A stretch of DNA of 64,000 bases from Phycisphaerae bacterium. GTDB lineage: Bacteria; Planctomycetota; Phycisphaerae; Sedimentisphaerales; Anaerobacaceae. A program made the translations under genes and the position numbers. The stretch spans positions 112,111-176,110 of the forward strand of contig JAQTMR010000003.1 in NCBI GenBank assembly GCA_028714255.1, read 5' to 3'. Positions 25,093-32,227 of the stretch are shown here, piece after piece. The notes under the pieces are model-generated. The model saw nothing but the letters and a program-made list of their open reading frames with translations. It was not told the DNA's origin and ran no database searches. Positions within the stretch are counted from its first letter, which is position 1. Each line of letters starts with the position of its first letter.

Positions 25093-25168
25093 ACTGCACG
25101 GCCTGACGGTTCCGTGTTCAAACTCGGAGCCTGTGGTTACCCCCGCCACTTGAGGCCGTGCAGCACTT
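25093..25168 (+). ncRNA. Three-way-junction RNA-like element, copy 2
   Basis: Core at 25096-25161, 66 bases. P1 is GCACGGCCT with AGGCCGTGC and extends to TGCA/TGCA at its base. P2 is GGTTCCG with CGGAGCC; P3 is GTGGT with GCCAC. Against copy 1, P1 changes C-G to T-A at its inner pair and P2 changes T-G to T-A. The remaining differences fall mostly in loops (CTC to AAA, and length changes in the P3 loop). This pattern favours selection on structure. A T-rich tail follows. Confidence 0.5.
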
Positions 25169-25774
25169 CTTTTAAGATTTAGTGACTATGACAATAACTA
25201 TCCCGAACTCAGTATATCAAAAATGCCAATCCAAAGCGTTCCGGCCTGCTGCGACTGTGCGCCAGCACGGCGAGCGAGGCACGAATTAGTCGTTAGTTTT
25301 TAGTCGCTGATCGTTAATGCCAAAGACTCCGAAGGGCATTTGCCCGCGTTACCCGTCTTCGTCTTGTTGAACTATGACGGACAAGTATTCTGTCCCCATA
25401 AATTGATTACCCCCACCCCCTTCGACAAGCTCAGGATATAAAAATCATAAAAAAAAGTCGGAAATAACTTATCGGGCTTAAGAACAAGACACTCCATCTC
25501 CAGAACGGTACAATACCGCCGGAAAGACCTTTTACAGCTTTAGCGTATTTTCATAGCGGTGACAAAGGTGTGTCACTGCGTTGGGACATTTTTTGTAATA
25601 AGCAAAAGCGTAAAATATTTATGTTAAAGCTGCCTTAGCATCTTTCCGAAGTGTCCCCGTGACATTAGCTCGGAGGACAAAATACGACAAACAGCGTACA
25701 GCATTCGGCGTTTAACAGAAACGCCGATTTGCGAAACACTAAATACTAACAACTAAATGCTAAAGGAGACTGAA
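25169..25774. other. Intergenic region with hairpins before the first FN3 gene
   Basis: About 600 bp without a gene. It contains a phrase repeat near 25280-25310 (AGTCGTTAGTTTTTAGTCGC) and a CTTCGACAAGCTCAGGA element near 25419. Two good hairpins occur: GCGGTGACA/TGTCACTGC (25556-25579, one G-T pair) and CGGCGTTT/AAACGCCG around 25709-25730. CAGCTTTA near 25535 and TAAAGCTG near 25624 are also complementary. The later hairpins may belong to the leader of the downstream gene. Confidence 0.45.
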
Positions 25775-26395
25775 ATGCCTAAATTTCCAAACAGAGAAGC
25801 AGAAGTAGTGGCCCTTGCGGAGACAATGGTAGCGGGCCTTACCGCACACGCAGCCGATTTCCCATCAGTTGACGCTGTGAGCCTGCAAGCTGCATTGACC
25901 AACTACAAGAGCCAGAGACAAACACAGGAAGATGCCAGAAGTCAGGCTCAAATCGCAACCGTGACAAAGGATGAACAACTCGATGCACTGACAGAGCTTA
26001 TGAAAAACGACCTCAAGCTCTCCGAAGTCGATGTCGCCGACGACCCTGAGAAACTTACCGAAATCGGATGGGGCCCCAGACAAGACCCTCAGCCGATTGT
26101 CGCACCCGGCTCACCAACTGACCTGCATCCAATCTCCGAAGGGCAGGGAACTATATGGCTTAAATGGGACAAACCGGCAAACGGTGGGGGCCCTGTGCGT
26201 AACTACATCGTCGAAAGACGCGACCAGCAGCAGGATGGCTCCTTTGGGGCGTGGACGCTTGTCCAGACAACCTATAACTGCGAAATCAATCTTACCGAGC
26301 AGCCGGATAATGTTCGTGTTGAATACCGCGTCAAGGCCTCCAACGCAGCAGGCGAGAGTATGCCCAGCAATTCCGTTTCGGTGGTATTGCCGTAA
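25775..26395 (+). CDS. Fibronectin type III domain protein, copy A
   Basis: 206 residues. The N-terminal 110 residues are a helical region (MPKFPNREAEVVALAETMV, then a linker rich in Asp and Glu). The C-terminal 95 residues are an FN3 beta-sandwich with IWLKWDKP, VRNYIVERRD, WTLVQTTY and EYRVKASNAAGES. There is no signal peptide. The start is set at 25775 because AAAGGAG lies seven bases upstream; the ATG at 25757 lies before that site. A paralogue lies at 27020-27628, with a four-helix-bundle gene between. Function is unknown; FN3 domains usually mediate protein or glycan contacts. Confidence 0.85.
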   Translation: MPKFPNREAEVVALAETMVAGLTAHAADFPSVDAVSLQAALTNYKSQRQTQEDARSQAQIATVTKDEQLDALTELMKNDLKLSEVDVADDPEKLTEIGWGPRQDPQPIVAPGSPTDLHPISEGQGTIWLKWDKPANGGGPVRNYIVERRDQQQDGSFGAWTLVQTTYNCEINLTEQPDNVRVEYRVKASNAAGESMPSNSVSVVLP

Positions 26396-26429
26396 ATGAG
26401 TCAAAAACCCCTGCGGGAAACTGCGGGGG

Positions 26430-26585
26430 AGCAGTCATAAAATATATTTTGGATTTTAGATTTGTGATTGTGGATTGAGGGAGCAGTTATAAAATGTATT
26501 TTGGATTTGCGATTTCGGGTTTTGGATTATAGACTCGCGGGTTCAGAACTATTCCATTTTAGATTTGGAATTATGAAGGATAAGT
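26430..26585. repeat. Simple TTTGGATTTTAGATTTG-type repeat before the four-helix-bundle gene
   Basis: Two imperfect copies of a roughly 55-bp unit begin GGGAGCAGTCATAAAAT and GGGAGCAGTTATAAAAT; both continue TATTTTGGATTT. Further iterations (ATTTTAGATTTGGAATTATG near 26556) run up to the ribosome binding site. After the gene, TCTAAAATCCAAAATTGG (about 26982-26999) gives the same motif in inverted orientation. Confidence 0.65.
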
Positions 26586-26589
26586 AAAA

Positions 26590-26955
26590 ATGAATGAAGA
26601 AATGTTTAAGCAGCGAACGAAAATGCTTGCCCTCAGTGTTATCAAGATCGTTGAAAAACTTCCCAAAAATAAAACTGCAGACATTATCGGCAGGCAACTC
26701 CTGCGGTCAGCTACATCTGTTGGTGCAAATTACCGTGCAGCGTGTCGAGGAAGGTCCGTCGCTGATACAATAGCCAAGCTTGGCATCGTTGAAGAAGAAG
26801 CTGATGAATCGTTCTACTGGATGGAACTGCTTGTAGAAAGCGGTATAGTTCCTAAAGAATATTTACAAAATATAATGGCGGAGACAAACGAAATAACCGC
26901 AATGACAGTAGCATCAATAAAGACATTGAGAAAACATAACGAGAAGAAATTATAG
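26590..26955 (+). CDS. Four-helix-bundle protein (S23/23S rRNA intervening-sequence type)
   Basis: 121 residues, all helical, with the family signature LLRSATSVGANYRAACRGRS, followed by KLGIVEEEADESFYWMELL. Members are encoded in 23S rRNA intervening sequences of some bacteria and are related to the Avd protein of diversity-generating retroelements. No rRNA, reverse transcriptase or variable repeat is nearby, so this is a stand-alone copy of unknown role. It is flanked on both sides by simple inverted TTTGGATTT-like DNA and by two FN3 paralogues. AAGGATAAG is the ribosome binding site. Confidence 0.9.
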   Translation: MNEEMFKQRTKMLALSVIKIVEKLPKNKTADIIGRQLLRSATSVGANYRAACRGRSVADTIAKLGIVEEEADESFYWMELLVESGIVPKEYLQNIMAETNEITAMTVASIKTLRKHNEKKL

Positions 26956-27019
26956 ATTTCGGATTAATCGGAAATCGGCAATCTAAAATCCAAAATTGGA
27001 GAAGAGCGACTAATTAATT

Positions 27020-27628
27020 ATGGATTTTCCAACAACTGAACCTGAAATAATGGCGCTTTTACAAAAGATGCTTGATGGCTACTTCTGGCATGCGGCTGAT
27101 TTCCCCCATGTTCGTCGCGTTATCTTACACTCCAGACGTGGATTATATATCATAACAAGAAATTCGCTTATTAGGGCACATTCAAAACTGAAAATTGAAA
27201 CAAAGGCCAGAAAAGAGAAACTGCAGGTCCTTAAGAAAGTGATGAAAAGTTGTCTGCAAAAGGCACAAGTAGATGTTTCTGCCAATCCTGAAAAATTGAA
27301 GCTTATCGGCTGGGCGCCGAAGGCTAATCGCCAGCCTGCTCAATTACCAACTCAACCGATTAACTTGCAGATAGCAGCAAAGGAAGACAGAGTAGTTAAA
27401 TTGAAGTGGGCCAGACCCAATGACAACCAGCCAATTAGAAATTACATCATTGAGAGCCGCAAACAAAATGGTGACAGGTTTAACGATTGGACAATCGTTC
27501 ACATCCCATATATTGCACAGGCTACCTTAACTAATCAGCCGATTGGTGTTCATATTGAATACCGCATCAAAGCCGCCAACAATGCCGGAACCGGCCCTGC
27601 CAGCAACACCGTAACAATAGTATTATAG
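27020..27628 (+). CDS. Fibronectin type III domain protein, copy B
   Basis: 202 residues with the same layout as copy A. A helical N-terminus (MDFPTTEPEIMALLQKMLDG) replaces the acidic one, and the linker is more basic. The C-terminal FN3 domain has VVKLKWARP, IRNYIIESRK, WTIVHIPY and EYRIKAANNAGTG. The shared motifs NPEKLKLIGWAP and DPEKLTEIGWGP just before the FN3 domain show that the two genes come from one duplication, now well diverged. There is no signal peptide. Role unknown. Confidence 0.83.
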   Translation: MDFPTTEPEIMALLQKMLDGYFWHAADFPHVRRVILHSRRGLYIITRNSLIRAHSKLKIETKARKEKLQVLKKVMKSCLQKAQVDVSANPEKLKLIGWAPKANRQPAQLPTQPINLQIAAKEDRVVKLKWARPNDNQPIRNYIIESRKQNGDRFNDWTIVHIPYIAQATLTNQPIGVHIEYRIKAANNAGTGPASNTVTIVL

Positions 27629-27726
27629 ACCGCACTTTAAATTATCTTTTTAGGCAATAAAACCCGCCGCTGAAATTTCCTGTAGGATTCACTATCCACA
27701 GACTACCATTTTTTGATCCAAAACCC

Positions 27727-27756
27727 TTGACTTGGGGCTATTACGAGGTGTATCAT
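27727..27756 (+). promoter_or_regulatory. Promoter of the WYL regulator
   Basis: TTGACT (27727-27732) and TATCAT (27751-27756) are spaced 18 bp apart, 36 bp before the ATG at 27792; AAGGGG just before the start is the ribosome binding site. Confidence 0.6.
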
Positions 27757-27791
27757 AACAAATACAGTAGTAGCGATATAAGGGGATTATT

Positions 27792-28772
27792 ATGAAAACC
27801 AGCAGAATTAGCAGGGTAATTCGGCTTATTACGGCATTGCAATCAGGCCGGCCATATGGGGCCAGCGATTTAGCCGAAATGCTGAAGATAAGCAGACGAA
27901 TGGTTTTCAGAGATTTGGGCGAACTGCGAAAAACAGGTGTGCCGTGCAGTTTTGACAGCAAGGCCCAACGTTACAAAATAGACCCTGCGTTTTTCCTGTC
28001 CGTACCAAAACTGAACGACCAGGAGGCACTGGGGCTGCTCTTACTTGCCCATAAAGCAAGAAATCATATCCATTTTCCATTCAAAGATTCAACGCTCAGG
28101 GCAGCGCTTAAGATAGAAAGCGACTTGCCCGAAAGAACAAAAAGGTTTTGCAATACTGCTATGGAAAAAATTTCCATAAAGACCGACCCACAGGAAAGAC
28201 TGGATTTGCTGGATCAGAAATTTACACAAATCCTAAAAGCCATTTTAAATAAACAAATTGTACTTATTCATTATGATTCACCTCTTGAGCGGAAATGCAT
28301 AGTAACTAATTTAAGCCCTTATCACCTAATGTATAATGAACGTGCATGGCATGCACTCGGCAAAACAGAGCTTAACAAAGAAGTTGGTGTTTTTAAGCTT
28401 AACCATATCAGGGAACTAAAAACGTTGAATAAGTATTTCGCCGATGATAAAACATTTAACTTATCCGAGCATATTGGCCGTGCGTGGTCAATGGCCCCGG
28501 AAGGCAGACTTTACAATATCAAACTAAAATTCCTGCCGGAAGCTGCTCGCGCTGTCGCTGATGTCCAATGGCACTGCACACAAACAGTTACTTTTCAGGA
28601 CGATGGTTCGGCAATCATTGAATTCCGCGTCGATGGACTTAATGAGATAACATGGTGGGTTCTAAGTTACGGCGACCAGGTTCAGGTTCTTGCTCCGGCA
28701 TCTTTACGGCAAAAAGTTGTAAAAATAGCCCAAAATATGGTCAAACAAAATAATCAATCACTGTCGGTTTAA
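27792..28772 (+). CDS. HTH-WYL domain transcriptional regulator
   Basis: 326 residues. An N-terminal DeoR/HTH_11-type winged helix (RVIRLITALQ, ASDLAEMLKISRRMVFRDL) is followed by the middle WYL-family region (NKQIVLIHYDS, YHLMYNERAWHALGKTE) and a WCX-type C-terminus. WYL proteins often regulate defence or stress genes and may bind nucleic acid or nucleotide ligands. It stands alone; the nearest defence locus is the V-B system 4 kb away, but no link is shown. The Trp of the WYL triad position appears replaced (YHLMY). Confidence 0.88.
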   Translation: MKTSRISRVIRLITALQSGRPYGASDLAEMLKISRRMVFRDLGELRKTGVPCSFDSKAQRYKIDPAFFLSVPKLNDQEALGLLLLAHKARNHIHFPFKDSTLRAALKIESDLPERTKRFCNTAMEKISIKTDPQERLDLLDQKFTQILKAILNKQIVLIHYDSPLERKCIVTNLSPYHLMYNERAWHALGKTELNKEVGVFKLNHIRELKTLNKYFADDKTFNLSEHIGRAWSMAPEGRLYNIKLKFLPEAARAVADVQWHCTQTVTFQDDGSAIIEFRVDGLNEITWWVLSYGDQVQVLAPASLRQKVVKIAQNMVKQNNQSLSV

Positions 28773-28987
28773 TCCCATTAAAAATACCAAGGACGCAGGA
28801 GTTTGAGGAGGATCAACTTCCCACGTCTTTGGCGTTGATGTAGTGGCCCCCCCTGACCAGTTCAGGAGGCGAATCTGAAGTGTAAAATGTTGATTAAAAA
28901 TATTGGCTTTATATTATTTTTTTCACCAAACCTGCTTTTAACCCATTTTTAGGCGTTTATGCTGCTATTGACCACTTGCTATCTGCC

Positions 28988-29016
28988 TTGTCAATAAACC
29001 GCATATAATGTATAAT
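28988..29016 (+). promoter_or_regulatory. Promoter of the ECF sigma operon
   Basis: TTGTCA (28988-28993) and TATAAT (29011-29016) have a 17-bp spacer. The -10 lies downstream of an ATG at 29008, which rules that ATG out as the start of the sigma gene when this promoter is used and supports GTG 29059. Confidence 0.65.
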
Positions 29017-29058
29017 AGCTGGACTCTGGTTAACACTACTGTTAGGAGCATAGCCAAA

Positions 29059-29610
29059 GTGTCTGTGGCGAGGGTGAAGAAAGAATCTGTGCTGCTGAAC
29101 AATGTTGCCCGTGCGACAGAAATCTTCTCTGAATATGGGGATTTTATCCGCACAGTTATTCGTTACCAGGTTAAAAATGGCACCCAAGCGGATGATTTGT
29201 TTCAGGATCTCTTCCTTTCTCTTGTTTCCAAGCCCATCCCTGCAGATATCCAGAATGTCAAAAGCTATCTCTATAGGGTGATAACCCATGATATTATTGA
29301 TGCTGTTCGCCGCGTAGAAAAGTACAAAACTCTAATGAAAAAATATGCCGAGTGTTTTAATTATTCTGTCAACAAACCCCGTCCGGAAAACGCTATCGTC
29401 GAGACAGAGGAAACGGACAAAATGTTCAGACTTCTTGAGGGGCGGTTGCGACACAGCGAAGCTCAGGCGATTACTTTGCGATACAAAAATAGCTATAACA
29501 TCAAAGAGGTTGCAAAAAAGATGCGTGTGGATGACAGAACTATCAGCAGATATATATCCACAGGGTTAAATAAAGTCCGTCAGTTTTTAACAGTAAAACA
29601 GGGTGATTAG
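29059..29610 (+). CDS. ECF-type RNA polymerase sigma factor
   Basis: 183 residues with region 2 (TVIRYQVKNGTQADDLFQD, then SYLYRVITHDIIDAVRR) and region 4 (AQAITLRYKNSYNIKEVAKK, DDRTISRYISTGLNKVR), and no region 3, as in ECF factors. GTG 29059 is chosen because AGGAG lies ten bases upstream and the promoter -10 lies downstream of the earlier ATG. The next gene, a membrane anti-sigma factor, starts two bases after its stop or overlaps it, the classic sigma/anti-sigma pairing. It probably responds to an envelope signal. Confidence 0.88.
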   Translation: MSVARVKKESVLLNNVARATEIFSEYGDFIRTVIRYQVKNGTQADDLFQDLFLSLVSKPIPADIQNVKSYLYRVITHDIIDAVRRVEKYKTLMKKYAECFNYSVNKPRPENAIVETEETDKMFRLLEGRLRHSEAQAITLRYKNSYNIKEVAKKMRVDDRTISRYISTGLNKVRQFLTVKQGD

Positions 29611-29611
29611 A

Positions 29612-31297
29612 ATGATTGCTCACAATCATAAATCGTTATGCAGAGAAGCCGAGCTATATTACTACGACTTTCTCTGCAATGAAAGCGGCGGATTTGTTCC
29701 AGAGTCTATTGTTAGTCACATTGAGCAGTGCCAATATTGCCTGGAGCAAATAAACCAGCTCGAAGCAGAATTATCACAAACCGATAGTCCTGAATCGGAG
29801 CAGGGGCGAGTTAACTCTACTGTTACCACTATGCTGAAACTTCACTTTGCCTATATTGGCAAGCCTGTAACTTGCAATATTGTAAAACCTTTTCTACCGA
29901 CCCTGTTGGACCAGGTCCTGGGGATACATATACCGACACCGATAGTAACACATCTATGCGATTGCCAGCAGTGTTCTGAAGATTTAGATACAATTCAACG
30001 TTTGAATCTTAGCCGCAAACAGCTATGCCGATTAAGCCAACTTTTTGCAGAGAAATCTGCTGGCGGTGGTGTTAGTTGCATGGAGGCCCAAAATGCCATC
30101 CCCTCGGTTGTATCAATGGTTTTCAGCGAAACCGATTTGAAAGCTTTGAAACACTTGTGCACATGTCCTGTCTGTCGAACGCTAATTTACGAAGAGCGAC
30201 AAAAACTCTGTGACAGCTTATCAGAGGATATTCAATCTTCGGAATTTCTCTGCGAGTCAGTTTCGGCGAGTGATTTCTTTGATTATGTTGTACCGTACGG
30301 AATTAATCCAGCCGATGACCAGTATGCCAAATTCCGGGAATCTTTCACCTCGCATGTAATCAATTGCCTAAAATGTCTGGCTAAAATGCAAGAACTGCAC
30401 AAAGCCATCTACGGAATTTGCGAACGGGCTGAATCTGGTATCATTACAATATACCATGTAGATGAATCTGCTAAGGCTCAAGCACTCAAACAGCCAGACG
30501 TTCCGTACATCGGCTTTCCGGTAAGGGTGGGGGTAAGCGGACTCAAAGACGCAGAGGCTGAGTCCTTATCGCCAACCATTGGTTTTGGCGCCGCCCTAAA
30601 GCAGAAAGTTTTAGGAACGAATCTGAAGCCGCTGCTTAAAACCGGTGCTGTCGCAGCAGCAGTGATATTTATAGCAGCCGCTCTGCTACTCAATATACCA
30701 ACCGCCAAAGCAGTTACATTAGAAAGAATCTATGAGGCCATCGAAAAAATCAAAAATGTTTACATTTCAAGCTTTGTCCCGGATAAAACAGAGCCTACAC
30801 AGGAGAAATGGGTATCACGAACATTAAACAGCTATATGACCAAAACTGCGGAACGATGTGTCTTTTATGATATTACTGACAAGACAGTAAGAATAAAACA
30901 TTTGGATACCGACGTAGTTGATATAGCTCGGTTAACCGCTGAAGATATTGCCGGTATCGAGAACAAAATAATAGGCTCTTTAGGCCTTGTGCCGTTTTAT
31001 GACATATCCAACATCCCTCAAGGTGCCGATTGGAATCGTGTAACTGACCAAGATTCAGAATTCGCAGCTAAAGGCCTTGAGGTGTATGATTTGGCGTGGA
31101 CCGAAACAACTTACGGTGGTTCTGCCGTGCTAAAAAAGTGGCGATTTTTTGTAAGCATTAAAACAAATCTTCCACAGAAAATCGAAATTTATCAACTCTT
31201 ACCAGCAGAGGCCGAGTATGTTTTGATGTCCTTTGTTACAGTTGAATATTTGGATGACACTAAGATCTTAAGTGTTATTAAAGAAGCTTCTTTTTAG
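29612..31297 (+). CDS. Membrane anti-sigma factor with four zinc-binding modules
   Basis: 561 residues. The cytoplasmic part holds four motifs of the ZAS type, C-x24to33-H-x3-C-x2-C: Cys10/His36/Cys40/Cys43, Cys88/His114/Cys118/Cys121, a third ending His181/Cys185/Cys188 and a fourth ending His248/Cys252/Cys255. One transmembrane helix follows at about residues 343-362 (AAAVIFIAAALLLNIP). The last 200 residues are outside the membrane and lack a recognised family, with a beta-rich look. One ZAS module is normal for anti-sigma factors; four is unusual. ATG 29612 is preferred; a GTG at 29603 overlaps the sigma stop. It should hold the upstream sigma factor inactive. Confidence 0.82.
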   Translation: MIAHNHKSLCREAELYYYDFLCNESGGFVPESIVSHIEQCQYCLEQINQLEAELSQTDSPESEQGRVNSTVTTMLKLHFAYIGKPVTCNIVKPFLPTLLDQVLGIHIPTPIVTHLCDCQQCSEDLDTIQRLNLSRKQLCRLSQLFAEKSAGGGVSCMEAQNAIPSVVSMVFSETDLKALKHLCTCPVCRTLIYEERQKLCDSLSEDIQSSEFLCESVSASDFFDYVVPYGINPADDQYAKFRESFTSHVINCLKCLAKMQELHKAIYGICERAESGIITIYHVDESAKAQALKQPDVPYIGFPVRVGVSGLKDAEAESLSPTIGFGAALKQKVLGTNLKPLLKTGAVAAAVIFIAAALLLNIPTAKAVTLERIYEAIEKIKNVYISSFVPDKTEPTQEKWVSRTLNSYMTKTAERCVFYDITDKTVRIKHLDTDVVDIARLTAEDIAGIENKIIGSLGLVPFYDISNIPQGADWNRVTDQDSEFAAKGLEVYDLAWTETTYGGSAVLKKWRFFVSIKTNLPQKIEIYQLLPAEAEYVLMSFVTVEYLDDTKILSVIKEASF

Positions 31298-31309
31298 AGT
31301 GGTGTTATT

Positions 31310-32113
31310 TCATTTGGATAACCAAAGGGGCGAGCGATTTTTATATTCGCCGTTAGTTTCCTCTACGCATAAATCATCTGCTTTTTTGCGGCTAACGTGG
31401 CCGTCAACAAACCCAACGTTAACCGTTTTATTCAGGTGTCGGCCGTATCTGGCATCCTCTTCCAAGCCGGGCCATAAAGCTCTATCCTTGTTAATCCACA
31501 GACCGGGTATATAGGAAGTATATTCTATTTTGTGGTTACCAAGAATAACAGGAGGTTCATCCGTTGCATGCCACCAGTTTATCATGGCGTAGCCGCTGTC
31601 AACAATAAGTAGCGTTTCGGCCGGTCTCGGTATATCACTGCTGCGTAAAGGCGTTCCGACAAATTCGGGGTCGGTTGGCTCGCCTTGTGATGAGCTTTTG
31701 CAGATGGACTGGTTCGCACCATAATTACTGCAGAGAATATTTTCCATGAGTCTTTTATCATTTAACCGCTTGGAAGGACAAGTAACTACTGTTGTTACAC
31801 TATTGGATTTTTCATAGAATCCTTCTATAAAGTTGAACCACCACCATCCTCTTTTGTCTTGCGCCGAATCTCCAGCAAAACCTCCAGGGGGAGGCCCTTG
31901 GCCTGGCTGCTTGTCAAAACCGTTGGGTAGAATATGGTTTTCGTTTTCGTAACTGAATAACCCCATGAGCAGTTGCTTAACATTCGAAGCGCAAAGGATT
32001 GCTTGGGCTTGTTGCTTGGAACTATGAAGTGTGGGAAATAATATAGCCATAAGTAACGCAATTGTCACAATGACTACGAGTAATTCGGTAAGTGTAAAGC
32101 AAGGCCGCCTCAT
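31310..32113 (-). CDS. Type II secretion/DUF1559-like pseudopilin
   Basis: 267 residues. The prepilin signal is RRPCFTLTELLVVIVTIALL, with Phe at +1 and Glu at +5 relative to the expected cleavage; a peptidase would cut just before the Phe, although the residue before it is Cys where Gly is usual. The rest has the planctomycete pattern of a soluble domain with NVGFVDGHVSRKK near the end (the H-X9-DG type signature). It lies tail to tail with the anti-sigma gene (13 bp apart) and 114 bp after the C39-like gene on the same strand. Confidence 0.85.
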   Translation of the reverse strand: MRRPCFTLTELLVVIVTIALLMAILFPTLHSSKQQAQAILCASNVKQLLMGLFSYENENHILPNGFDKQPGQGPPPGGFAGDSAQDKRGWWWFNFIEGFYEKSNSVTTVVTCPSKRLNDKRLMENILCSNYGANQSICKSSSQGEPTDPEFVGTPLRSSDIPRPAETLLIVDSGYAMINWWHATDEPPVILGNHKIEYTSYIPGLWINKDRALWPGLEEDARYGRHLNKTVNVGFVDGHVSRKKADDLCVEETNGEYKNRSPLWLSK

Positions 32114-32227
32114 GATTCTGTATTTTATGCATGATTTTACGATAAGTCAACAACACATACCTCTCAGTAAAAAAACAGGCAGGTCTCGTCCCTGCCTGCT
32201 CTAATTTCAATTGCCCCAACGAGGCAG

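Noticed and set aside
24605..25168. Integron attC sites or tRNA genes as explanation of the paired elements
   Set aside because: No R'/R'' core GTTRRRY boxes, no integrase in the window, and no T-loop, D-loop or anticodon arm. The three-stem fold fits neither.
26590..26955. Avd of a diversity-generating retroelement
   Set aside because: No reverse transcriptase, template repeat or variable-repeat target gene is nearby. The protein fits the wider S23/IVP family instead.
28773..29058. Remnant of an insertion sequence near 28831
   Set aside because: No terminal inverted repeats, target duplication or transposase fragment could be identified in the 286-bp gap.
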